A stretch of DNA of 64,000 bases from Chalara sp. BL73 (lineage: Eukaryota > Ascomycota > Leotiomycetes > Helotiales). How positions within the stretch are numbered: position 1 is the stretch's first letter; every line of letters starts with the position of its first letter. Location: the NCBI GenBank assembly GCA_918026815.1, contig CAKJVC010000090.1, positions 62,001 to 126,000 on the forward strand, in the 5' to 3' direction. The notes under the pieces were generated by a model. It made no database searches and was not told the DNA's origin. It saw only the letters and a program-made list of their open reading frames with translations. A program made the translations under genes and the position numbers. This document shows, in pieces, positions 22,397 through 32,663 of the stretch.

Positions 22397-25300
22397 CTAA
22401 AGCTCGAAGGACTCCATCCCGTTGCCTACTACGAGAACCCTTTTTCTTGGTTCAAATCCTTCGCCATCCCTCAAAACCGTCACATCTCCAACATCAGCCA
22501 CCGAAGTAAACACATCACCACCTCTCTCTAGTCTGTCTTCGGTGGGGCTATATTTCCATTCCTTTACCCGCTGATCGTTACTTGAGCTGACAACTCGAAG
22601 CCTTCTGGAATTATCAGTCTCATCCCTCGGTAAGATGCAAAGTCCAGTTATTGCCGCTGCGTGTGCAGAGTTCAGAATGATGCTCTTCCCAGGAATATCA
22701 AGGCTTTCCGTGGAAAATTTTGTAATGGCAATCGCGCTGTCATCTCCTCCTGTGACCGCTAGTAGTGTCTCACAAACATGACCGGAGATGATTTCGAGGC
22801 ATTTGATAGCACTCTGATGGATCTTCTGGGTTGACAGTCTCTGCATTGATGGAGGAACCTGAGCAGATCCTAAAATATTTGTATGCCAGAGCACGATGCA
22901 TCCATCTGTAGCTGTAGTCATGAGATATAAGTCCGACTCGGAAATCTGAACATGCCGAACATGCATGAGACAGGCAGATGTGTATCTTCCTGTCGCTAAT
23001 AATTTGAACCCTTCTAGTTTAGAATAACTGTACGTCCGAATTGTAGAATCCGAATATACTAAGGTAATGATCAAATTAGGTATCCACCCAGCATGCGCTT
23101 GCTGTGAATCTGTAACGTCGAAGCTCATGATCCGTAGATCTCGTTCCTGGCTTTGGTCAGGGCAACTAGCTTCGCATATAACTCCGATTCCTAATCCTGG
23201 TATTTCTTCGATTGCCCAAATAAAGAACTCCTCGTTTCCACCACTGCTGAATAGATATACAGACCTATCAAAGGGCGAGTCATGCCATTGTAGATGTTGA
23301 ATACCCGCGGAGTGCTTCTGCATGACTGCGAGGCATTCAAAATGAAATGGGGCAGTCTCATCAAAGTAGTTCCATAGTCGGATTGCAGTATCTTCGGCTC
23401 CGGTCGCTATTAGATTCCGCCTCAGGAGGACTGCACTCGTTTTGATCTCCCGTCCATGTCCCCCAGCTTTAATTATCTTGTGCGAAGAATCATGATAAGA
23501 GTGTACGTATAGTCTAGAGGCTTTGGTGTATATGAAACAGCCTCCGTCATAATCCAAATTGGTATACGCAAAACTTCTATGCGCTCCGCCGCATTCAACA
23601 TTCATAATCTCATATTGCTTGGTTTCATTCCAGACGACAAAATTCTTGCTACGAAACCCTGACACGTATAAATCTCCGTCCTTAAGCCATGCAGCTTCGA
23701 TATTTGGACCGAGCGGTGGTGTACCGTAGTGAACGGGGAAGATATTGGCTGATTTTAAGCGACCATTACCTCCAGTCATGGAGACAGCTAGAACAGAATA
23801 TAGACTATTCCTCCCAGTTGTCAGGTAATAGCCAATGTGGTCTGCGGGCGAGTATGATAAAGGAGAGATACTAGTTATTGCATCCCCTTGGTAGGCTTTG
23901 AGAGGCTTCCAGATGGCGAATGGAACATTTATAGGATGATCGGTCTGATCTCCTGTATGTGTGTTGTACAGAGCGAAACAGCCCATCCTAGAGCCGAAGA
24001 GCAAAATCGGCCCATGCTCCGTGTCCACACTACAAGCGCTAGTTACCACAAACTTATCAGGAAGCTCGAGCTGTATCTTCTCCGCAGTAATATTGTCATT
24101 TTCGACAGTCAGTTGGAGGTGGAACGCAGTTTGAGTCCCTAAGGTAGTGATGACAAAGTTCATTGAGTCTGGCTTAATGGCAAATAGATCAGCCACCTTT
24201 CCAGCTACGTTAGCAACCTGCCGAATCTCCTTATCTTGTCTATAAAGAAATATGTTGCCACTCGAACCTGCAATAAGTGCATTTCCACATTTTCCTTTAA
24301 GAACCGAGTATGATTTAAGATCTTGCCGATATTTTTCTGGAAGCATTACTTCCTCCCACGCTATAGTCTCCCGAATATGTCCGCGCAGCACACGCCCAAA
24401 AGTTGTCGTCATAAGAAGCTCTTTCTCAGATATAAATGTATAACGATTGAAGCTGTCCTTGGGTGCTTTCTTTGCTTTAGTCCTTTTTGACAGGCTCTGA
24501 GTTCCTTGGTGCAGTGGGAAGCTTTCTAAGGATGACACTTTGGGATGAACGTCCAGAGATTCATTGTCTTCAGCTTTGAATGGAAGAGTAGAAAGAACCT
24601 CCTCAATCTCTAAAGCAGCAGATTGCGTCCATGCTCCACCACTTTGGCTTCCATCAATATATGAGCGATCTTGAGCAGATGAAATTTGTGGCTTTAGACT
24701 TCGATACCCATCAAAATCTTCTGGTGTGACATGGATGAGCGAGACCTTGCCATCTGCCCCTCCTGTTGCCAAGAAAGCAGAACGATCACCACAAGGATGC
24801 ATAGCTGTTGACCAGATATGTTTCCCACTGTGAAAAGTAAAGAGTCTTCTGCGAGTAAGTGTAGATGGCCTATCGTGAACCAGAGCATCGCCGACTTGCT
24901 GAAGAGATGTGTCCGTTAGCAACTCTAACCCAGTATCTTGTACCAGATTCAAGGCCCATAGCTGAGTCGTTGCATCTTCACCGAACGAAAAAATGTGAAT
25001 ATGAGGACGATCATTAAATAGACTTATATGGAATTTGACACGCCAGATTCTGGAAGCGTGGCCCATAACCATAGCTAGGGACTGACTAACCAACTTCTGT
25101 GAGCTGAAGGTCTGGCCATTATCCCCGAATCCTGTTTCTCTGACGGCTGTTTCACTAGCTTCAACGGAATCATCAGCTATCTTGACACTTTCGTATATGT
25201 CCCAAATACGGATGGTTCGATCATCACTGCAACTTGCTACCAACCTTGTGGCCGTGCCATTCGGCTTTAGTATAGGAGGCGATATGTTGACACCAAATAT

Positions 25301-25990
25301 GGAGCCTTCATGTCCCGTAAATATAGCAATAACCTGACTACCAGAAGAATAGTCTGGAAGAAAACAGTTCCACACGATGATTTCTCCAAATACTGTCCCC
25401 GCTGCTATCAATACACAGTTGGCTGAACTCCATGCGAGATGAGCAGAGTAGAGGATCGACCGTGATGGTGAGTGCATTTCCAACACATGGATCACTTGAG
25501 AATCAAGCTCTAGCCACGCTTTAAGCACTGCGTTATGTGCCGTGATCAGAACACAACTAGAATTGTCGTCCGGAGCAATCGCTGCATCAAGAATCCAATC
25601 AGATGTGACAATACCATCATTCTCGATGCAGTCCACGTCCTGAGATAATATTCCTCGGAATTGATGATTATCGAGCAGGATTAAGGAGGAACCACCCCAA
25701 ATAACAACCTCTAAGTCATGATCTCGGGAGTCGCTTGCGGCGCCTCCTTTGACGACGAGGCCATGAATGGTCTGATCACGAAAGACTTTGCATTGGCAGA
25801 GAAGTACTGAAGTTATAGCATCAAATACTTTCAAGTAACAGCCTTCTCCTACGAGAAGAAGTAAAGCCCCGGATGGGCTACAAGAAAAGCTTAGGGCCGT
25901 TACGGAATTAAGCGTATGTTCATGCTGGAAAACAATTAGTTCTTCGACAGAAATAGGAATTCTATTAACTTGGCTGACCTTTATCGACAT
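22397..25990 (-). CDS. WD40 protein of the WDR6/Rtt10 (Trm734) family
   Basis: Intron-less gene of 1197 aa starting at the ATG 25988-25990. WD40 repeats are spread over the whole length: GHEGSIFGVNISPP with RTIRIWDIYE, MGHASRIWRVKFH with DATTQLWAL, the HIWSTAMHPCGDRSAFLATG repeat, then GHGREIKTSAVLLRRNLIAT with AIRLWNY, and a last repeat near DDSAIAITKFSTE. Length and repeat layout match WDR6 and its yeast homologue Rtt10/Trm734, a partner of the methyltransferase Trm7 in 2'-O-methylation at position 34 of several tRNAs. It also has a reported endosomal recycling role in yeast. The assignment rests on architecture and on the N-terminal PISVEELIVFQHEH stretch. It diverges from an SDR gene over 288 bases. 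Confidence 0.8.
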   Translation of the reverse strand: MSIKVSQVNRIPISVEELIVFQHEHTLNSVTALSFSCSPSGALLLLVGEGCYLKVFDAITSVLLCQCKVFRDQTIHGLVVKGGAASDSRDHDLEVVIWGGSSLILLDNHQFRGILSQDVDCIENDGIVTSDWILDAAIAPDDNSSCVLITAHNAVLKAWLELDSQVIHVLEMHSPSRSILYSAHLAWSSANCVLIAAGTVFGEIIVWNCFLPDYSSGSQVIAIFTGHEGSIFGVNISPPILKPNGTATRLVASCSDDRTIRIWDIYESVKIADDSVEASETAVRETGFGDNGQTFSSQKLVSQSLAMVMGHASRIWRVKFHISLFNDRPHIHIFSFGEDATTQLWALNLVQDTGLELLTDTSLQQVGDALVHDRPSTLTRRRLFTFHSGKHIWSTAMHPCGDRSAFLATGGADGKVSLIHVTPEDFDGYRSLKPQISSAQDRSYIDGSQSGGAWTQSAALEIEEVLSTLPFKAEDNESLDVHPKVSSLESFPLHQGTQSLSKRTKAKKAPKDSFNRYTFISEKELLMTTTFGRVLRGHIRETIAWEEVMLPEKYRQDLKSYSVLKGKCGNALIAGSSGNIFLYRQDKEIRQVANVAGKVADLFAIKPDSMNFVITTLGTQTAFHLQLTVENDNITAEKIQLELPDKFVVTSACSVDTEHGPILLFGSRMGCFALYNTHTGDQTDHPINVPFAIWKPLKAYQGDAITSISPLSYSPADHIGYYLTTGRNSLYSVLAVSMTGGNGRLKSANIFPVHYGTPPLGPNIEAAWLKDGDLYVSGFRSKNFVVWNETKQYEIMNVECGGAHRSFAYTNLDYDGGCFIYTKASRLYVHSYHDSSHKIIKAGGHGREIKTSAVLLRRNLIATGAEDTAIRLWNYFDETAPFHFECLAVMQKHSAGIQHLQWHDSPFDRSVYLFSSGGNEEFFIWAIEEIPGLGIGVICEASCPDQSQERDLRIMSFDVTDSQQAHAGWIPNLIITLVYSDSTIRTYSYSKLEGFKLLATGRYTSACLMHVRHVQISESDLYLMTTATDGCIVLWHTNILGSAQVPPSMQRLSTQKIHQSAIKCLEIISGHVCETLLAVTGGDDSAIAITKFSTESLDIPGKSIILNSAHAAAITGLCILPRDETDNSRRLRVVSSSNDQRVKEWKYSPTEDRLERGGDVFTSVADVGDVTVLRDGEGFEPRKRVLVVGNGMESFEL

Positions 25991-26278
25991 CGAATTCCTA
26001 GGCGAGGAGAAATGAGGAGTTTTGATGGAAATTTCAGGTATTGGAAATAAGCTTCGGCATTGTTTTCAAGCCCTGGCAAATGCCAAGAATCGGATGTGGT
26101 TCCGCCATATTGATAGAGCTTAATGTGTAGTACAAGCCTCAAGCTTCCTTCTCTTCTTATAATAACAATAATAATAACAACAACTTACTATACCCATTTG
26201 GCACCGAACTCGGTCAATGTTTCGGAGATCCATACTCTCCATATTTATTCTAGGGTATTAACTGTACTTTACACCAAG
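25991..26278. promoter_or_regulatory. Bidirectional promoter of WDR6 and an SDR gene
   Basis: 288 bases between divergent ATGs. It contains an ATAATAACAA-rich low-complexity patch near 26160-26185. Confidence 0.4.
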
Positions 26279-27130
26279 ATGCAACAGTATCTTTCAGATC
26301 TCTTCGGGCTGAAAGGCAAAACCGTTCTAATCACAGGAGGCACTCGAGGGATAGGCAAAGCTCTTTCTGTCGCACTGTAAAGTATGCCGAGCCACCCTAA
26401 TCTCTCATCACTAATTCTGATTAGAGCAGCAGCAGGTGCTCACTTGATTCTAATTGTTCGAAACCTGCAGATAATATCCGAAGCTCTTGCAGAAATAAAA
26501 GAAGTTGGGGGAGAATACCACGTATATCCATATGACCTCTCAAGTCGAGAACAAGTTCTCAAGATCGTTGCCGATATGACGGCATATGGTCACGAGATTG
26601 ATGCATTTGTTCACTGTGCCGGCATACAATACAGAACCTCAGCAGAAGACTTTCCAGATGCGGAATGGGATAATATACTAAATGTCAATCTTACGGCAGG
26701 ATTCCAGTTGAGTAGAGCTCTGGCAAAACATTGGCTTAATACCAGCTTGCGAAGATATTGTGATCAACGGGGCACCAAAAAGAAAATTGTGTTCATTGCC
26801 AGTGTAATGAGCTTTATGGGAGGCGTAGAAATTCCAGCGTACGCGGCAAGCAAAGGAGCCATCGCACAACTTACAAAGGCATTGAATAATGAATGGATGG
26901 GGAAAGGAATCAATGTGAACGCTATAGCGCCGGGCTATATCGAGACTGAGTTGACAAGCGAGCTAAGAGATGACGGGCCGAAGGAGCAAATGATTATTCA
27001 AAGAACACCGATAGGACGATGGGGACGACCTGAAGATTTAGCAGGACCAATTATCCATCTCTGCAGTAGCAGCTCAGACTACATTGGTGGTGAGATCCAT
27101 ACTGTTGATGGAGGATTCATGGGCCGGTGA
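26279..27130 (+). CDS. Short-chain dehydrogenase/reductase, gluconate 5-dehydrogenase-like
   Basis: Exons 26279-26376 and 26425-27130 (48-base intron) give 267 aa from ATG 26279. A classical SDR: TGGTRGIGKAL cofactor motif at about residues 19-29, the NAG-equivalent HCAG, and catalytic YAASKGA. The C-terminal part has INVNAIAPGYIETELT, then GRWGRPEDLAGPIIHL and YIGGEIHTVDGGF. The combination resembles 2-deoxy-D-gluconate 3-dehydrogenase and gluconate 5-dehydrogenase relatives, but substrate cannot be read from sequence. The usual NNAG is HCAG here, a substitution at a structural position. Its neighbour on the left is divergent WDR6. Confidence 0.88.
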
Positions 27131-27682
27131 TCTTAGAGACGTAGTCCGTCTCCTTTAGATGTGTTTCCATCTCGGTATTTAATCTTTCAGGTATCAAAGC
27201 TTCCTATATTAGCTAAATTTAACAAAGAAATGGAGTGAGTTACATGGCCGTCATGGCCCAAGGTCTCTGAAGCTTGAAGCTGCCTATTGTCCGAATATAT
27301 AAGTTCTAATGTCGGGCCACAATGTGCCAGTAATTGTAATGGAAAGAGGGAGGGTTGGTGTACTGGATTGTGCGGTCCTTAGTATACAAGTTCAGCTGGC
27401 ATCGGTCTGATATTTCTAGAAAAATGAAGGGGGGAAAATCGTATTTATGCAGTCAAATCAATTTCTGCTTCGATTGATGGCAAGTCTGAGAAAGAATGTG
27501 ACTCCTATACAAGGCAACAGAACCATGATAAATAGATGCGCCGATATATCCGAAACTCGAATTCGAGGAAATTGATTTATGATTCTTGATGATCATATCG
27601 TTTTATATTGACAGACATTCCAATTAGAAGGAATATCGATCATTGATATTATTGTAAAATACCAACATGGTACTTACATCAG
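27131..27682. other. Intergenic, nothing supported
   Basis: 552 bases, likely promoter of the next gene. No clear element was seen. Confidence 0.45.
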
Positions 27683-28520
27683 ATGAAGAGGTTCTTGCCA
27701 AGTCCTGATAAACCATCTACTCTTGGTGTTAACTTCGACAAATCCACGAAAATGGCACCTCGACTATCTAAAGAGACTGCAGAAGAAATTGACGCAATTC
27801 TCTTATCAGATCCTGGCGTTTGTCTCCCAACCCTCGCAGCGAAATACAACACTTCCTATCAGTCAGTCTCGGAGCGAAGACGAAAGCTTCGCCAGCGTCT
27901 GCGACACGGCGACGAGAGGAAGAAACCTGGACCACGACCGGGCACAAAACAGAAAACTGTACGTCACTGTCATTCGGTGGTGTAGAATTGGTAGCTGATG
28001 GGTGCAGCCTCGAAAACCTAGGGCCAGTAAAGAAGGACAGGTGATGGCGGGGAATGATATAGAGCCAAAGAGAAACATGTTTGATGGCATGGATCCATAT
28101 GCCGCACCATCGGGCTCTAAGAGCATATTAGAGATTCTTGAAGATGCACGTTCATATCTACAGCGTCTTTCTCCAAGGGCCGCCCACAAGCTGCTCACTT
28201 CACCAGACCAGCTGTCACCGCCTAGTGTGCTTGTGGATATACGGCCGCTCCAGCAACGGCAGATGGAAGGAGAAATTCCTGGGGCATTTGTTATTGAGCG
28301 CAATGTGCTAGAGTGGCGGTTCGATCCGAAAAGTGATGCGCGCCTGCCAGTTGCCGAACGATGGGACTTGAGAGTTGTGGTCTTTTGCAGTGAAGGCTAT
28401 ACAAGCTCACTTGCAGCAAGAAGTCTACAAGAGTTGGGCCTTTGGAATGCTACTGATATTGTTGGTGGATATAAGGCGTGGAAGATGGATGGACTAGGCG
28501 GAGTACCTCTTGGAGGTTGA
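27683..28520 (+). CDS. HTH domain fused to a rhodanese domain
   Basis: Exons 27683-27958 and 28008-28520, joined phase 0 across a 49-base intron (ACT|GTACGT ... GCAG|CCT), give 262 aa, or 239 aa if the second ATG at 27752 is used. The N-terminal part (RLSKETAEEIDAILLSDPG, LAAKYNTSYQSVSERRRKL) looks like a homeodomain-like helix-turn-helix with a basic tail (KKPGPRPG). The C-terminal part is a rhodanese domain: ILVDIRP-type strand (VLVDIRPLQQRQMEGEIPGA), ERNVLEWRFDP, and an active-site loop VVVFCSEGYTSSLAA with Cys as the likely sulfur carrier, ending DIVGGYKAWKMDG. The rhodanese part is a recognised bacterial-like family normally found alone; I know of no HTH partner. The fusion depends on one intron; without it the left frame ends at a stop near 27985. 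Confidence 0.65.
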
Positions 28521-29231
28521 GGGGATAGTGCAGGCTAGACGATAATGAATCTTTGGTGGAAATGTACAGCCTTCATTAGACACTTCACGAGCAGACGACT
28601 AGAAGACATCTTTCCACGCGCCACGCGGCAAGAGATGGCCGCCTCATCCTTCAATACAGAGCCAAAGACTGGCGATTCGGTTACAAAGGCACTGATATTG
28701 GCATAGTATTGCAGCAGAGGAGATAGTATGCGCGATTCAAATGCAGCCGACTTCGAGATTGGCCCAATTGTCTTATAACTGCTCTTTCCTCGGGCGACGT
28801 TAGCACCTGCTACCTTGCTGATAGCACGACAGTTCGCAGCCGCCTCGTTTTGCTCCTTGTTGCATCGTGTTTTCGCAATTCTACACAAAAGCTTGACAAT
28901 CCTGCCATACTTCATTGATATGAAGATGAGTCTATGCGTCAATCTGTTGAATCCGAGAGCTTTGAGTTCATAGGTCTACTCTGACACTACTAAAACCCTG
29001 GCGTTTTTGTTTCAGGGGCTTCCAGATCAGCTGAATTATAAAAAACCCAATCACCATTGCTGAAAGCCAGCCCAACCTTGCTTTTCAAGCCACCAGTCAG
29101 GCGGGATTGAGGCTACACGGCGTGATGCACATTCCTTCTCGTTCATGGTATTGATGCTGGCTTTGAATGTATATGAGACTATGGCAGCCGAAACTTCTCC
29201 ACCTAGCTTCTAAGACTTTTGCCGATTGATA
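28521..29231. other. Intergenic with one weak minus-strand open frame
   Basis: It contains a minus-strand open frame (28535-28942) that is Lys/Arg/Ala-rich and whose first ATG codon lies inside it. It has no recognised family and I do not call it a gene. The right part should hold the promoter of the CorA-like gene. Confidence 0.4.
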
Positions 29232-30910
29232 ATGTCTACACCAGACATTAACAGCAGTTCTTTACAGGACACATCGGCCATAGACTCATCGAGGGAGAAG
29301 CTTGACGAATATGCATCGAGGATCATTTCTTCAAAGCAGCCATCATATGGTGCTCTTCAGAACTTAATGAACGAGCCCAGGGCCGCAGCAAACACCCCTG
29401 ATGGAAGTGTTCAGCATAATATTACGCAAAATAGACCAAATATTCAGAGTTCTGCTACAAAAATCACCGCATACATCGTTGACTCTGGCGTGTCTGGTTC
29501 TAATAGAAAGGAGTTGACAGCAAATGAATTAGCCAAAGAACTCAGCACGCACGAGAGTTCCAAGGCTTCAACTTTGCTTGTTGTTGAGAATGCCGACAGA
29601 ACGACCGTGGAGATATTGGGAGCATATTTCGATATAGAACCACAGTTTTTTGCTGATCATTTTAACGATCAGCCTTGGTACAGAATTACATCGGTACCCC
29701 CTCGCCTTCCCCAGCTTCCATCCTCTCAGAAGACTCAGAACTTCTTGCAGATCCGCTATGTACAGCCTCGCACTATTGTCGAGAACCCAGCCACTGCCAG
29801 CTCAAATTCGAAAGCTACCTCTTTGAATGGATGTGATCCAGTCTCAGATACAGAGAGTGTCTTGTATCCAGATAAAGAATCAACTAGGATACCTCGTAAG
29901 GCTGGAAAATGGCGAAGAAGAAAAAGGCCGCAGAGGAATACATCATCAGTGTTAAGTTTTAAGTTATTGATTCTTACAAGACAGGTTGTCACTGCTTGGT
30001 TTAAAAATAGAAGCTCCGGATGCTGGATAGGTGAGGATCAATAACTTTTATGCTGTGATTATTTAACTTAAAAAAGCTAGGTGTGCTACTTGTTGATCCT
30101 CCCTTCAAGTTGCCATCACAAAAATATATTCTAGAAGGACCAGAACATCACAAGTTCATCGATGTTCAGCCATCTCATCAATTTGGTACAAGCAGCAGCA
30201 ACAACCCATCAGTCGGTGACACTTTAGTATCATATCTAGATTCAAGGCAGGTATCAGATGGAGCATTTTTTGACTCTCTGAAGTCTGACTGTTTCCTTGC
30301 ATTAGGCGATTTGTATCGGTCAGCCGCCTCTAATTGGGTAATTACCAATGAGTATGTCAACCGCGAGTTAGCAACAATTGAGTACATACTTGAGATGGAG
30401 AAACCTGGTTTCAAAGAGCTAGAAGAATTCCTCCAGGACCTTTACGTTCATCGCCGCCGCGTAACACTATATCATCAGCTCATTCTAGACTCAAAGAAGC
30501 AATGCCAGCAACGAGGTCAGGCTGCATGGCGGCCAGTGTCTCAATCATTGCCATTGACTCATTTATCGAGAGATTGGGCAGAAGATTTTGGCTGGCTGGA
30601 AGACAAGACAAAGGAAACCAGAGACAGAATCGAGAAAAACATCAACCTCATCTCTGCTTTGGTCGCTATTGGTGAGGGAGAGCAGAGCTTGCAGGAAAAT
30701 CATGGGCTTGCACGGCTTACGCTTCTTGCTGCTGTATTTCTCCCCTTCTCCACTCTGGCGGCGGTTGCAGCTATCCCTGGATCTTACAAGCCTGTCTCAT
30801 TACGTATCAAGCTATTTTGGATTATAGCTCCTCTACTTATGGCTGGCATTTTGATTGTATTTGCTTTCAGTCAGTATTCTAGAAAAATAAGACGTGGTAC
30901 AAGAAAATGA
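29232..30910 (+). CDS. CorA-like magnesium transporter family protein
   Basis: Exons 29232-30030 and 30081-30910 (50-base intron) give about 542 aa from ATG 29232. A further small intron near 29950-29984 is possible because that stretch is poorly conserved and ends in a CAG. Recognisable parts: VENADRTTVEILGAYFDIEP with FFADHF, the junction VTAWFKNRSSGCWIGVLLVD-PPF, a helical stalk (LVAIGEGEQSLQENHGLARL), and two C-terminal transmembrane helices (TLLAAVFLPFSTLAAVAAIP and LFWIIAPLLMAGILIVFAFS). This is the layout of the large Pezizomycotina CorA-like family. The classical GMN motif after the first helix is not present (IPGSY follows), as is common in this fungal branch, so real Mg transport is uncertain. 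Confidence 0.8.
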
Positions 30911-32663
30911 AAGGTTGGGCAACACGAGCTACCGACTTTGAGATCATCAAGGCTTAGGATCGGACATAACGAGTGTCCTAATGCACTATCCTTCTGTAGT
31001 TATTTGCAGAGCATTGCCGAAAGTTTTATGAAAGGGGTTAAAGCATCCGGGAGCTATTTTCTACGACAGCTAAGCTAGATTTCAATTGGTGGCTATACGC
31101 TAGTCGAAACTTCTATACACTTTTGGGGCATTTCATTTAGAATATGTCATCAATATTCCCAAGGACTTTCGTGAATCTCCAGCCAGAGACCTCAAAATAG
31201 CCATAATTTCTTTTGCAATTTTTCAAGCAGCTAGGTTATGGCGTTTTCAAGATTCTAGAGATATCAAACCCACTGGTGGACTCTAGTTTAGTAGCTTTTC
31301 ATGAACTTTTGAGGTAGTACTGCAAGTCATGACATCATTCCCAGCCACAAAGCCGGACAGTGGATCTAGAGCTCTAATCAAAATTAATATTATTTTTGTT
31401 TTCTGTCTACTCTTATGCTCATCGTTTGGGGAAACACACGGTCTCAGACGCATCAAGGATCTTCATAAACTGGAAAGAAACCTAAATTTGACAACAAAAA
31501 AAGGAGGGGAAGTTCCTCGCCATCTTACTAAATGCTTCTGGAGAGATGAATGAAGCCTACTTACGAAGAAGTCCCAAGACCAGGTGGGAGATCCATGCCT
31601 TCTCTTCACACGCTTCATCAAGATGCCGGACCCTGTTAGATCAGTGAACTACACTCTTTCTTACCCAGGTTCTCAATAGGTAGTCGCAGCCTGAGTCCAC
31701 ACTCCATCCACCATTATGGCATACTATTTTATGTGGTGATACACCTGTTGTCATGGTTAGTGATCAGTTTTTGCCTTTAGGCATTTTGAAGGGAGAAACA
31801 GTTGGTAGAACACGAAGTTGGGACCGACTACACCGTCTAGGGCCGTGTTGTGAATTGTTGGATGGTGGATGTTAAAAATAGTATTTAAGAAGTTGAAGAC
31901 CTCTTTTGCCATTGTGGGTTCAATTACCCATCGCGGCTTGACTGTCGTCGCGGCTCTACAAGATATAGATGGCCAAGTCGCAGACAGTCAAGCAGCAGCG
32001 GTCCCTCATTACGGCTGATGGATGCTTCCTTTCTGCCCTTTAAATTTTGCCCCTCCAAATAATATGCCTTCACTCCGCCCTGAGCCACTTTCAAATCACC
32101 AAACCTCCATGAAGTTAGATATTAGGTACTTATGCGTGGAGATCACCTTTTTCAAATGCTCTGAGCGTACTCGGAAAACGATATTTATTACTCCATGTGA
32201 TAATTTGGAGAAAATTCGTGCGGCCGTTGGACGTCACAGCTTAACTTCTTACATGTCTAGTGATGGTACAGGATCTTGACTTGTCTCCCACAGTGTTTAT
32301 GGTTGTTTGTCTCATCGCTTCTTAGTTTCTGCTAGTGCTCTCAAGCATTTAGCTTATGTAATGGTGGTGCGATTGTTAGACAGAAATGCAACAAGTATAA
32401 AGGCTCCAACGTGTGTTCTCTGAGGCATTTGGAGAGGAGATAAAAGCCAGGGCGTATAGATCTACATATAGAACCATAGTTCAGCCTTGGTGACTTTGGA
32501 ATCTAGTATTGATCTGATGGCTGTCCTTTAAAGTATAAGATTTGGTGATTCTCTCACCATCTCGTCGAATCCAAAATGAAAGGCATGAATATTTCCTATT
32601 GATAGCACTATCTAGGACATCAAATTATCTCAACCTCTTGCCACAAAACACATTTCATTTTTG
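30911..32663. other. Convergent intergenic, 1.75 kb, nothing supported
   Basis: It lies between the CorA-like gene and the cystathionine gamma-synthase 3' end. Open frames at 31329-31553 and 32022-32279 show no family motif. No repeat was recognised. Confidence 0.45.

Noticed and set aside
28535..28942. Minus-strand open frame of about 135 codons
   Set aside because: No ATG at its beginning, no family motif, biased Lys/Ala/Arg content; kept only as a note.
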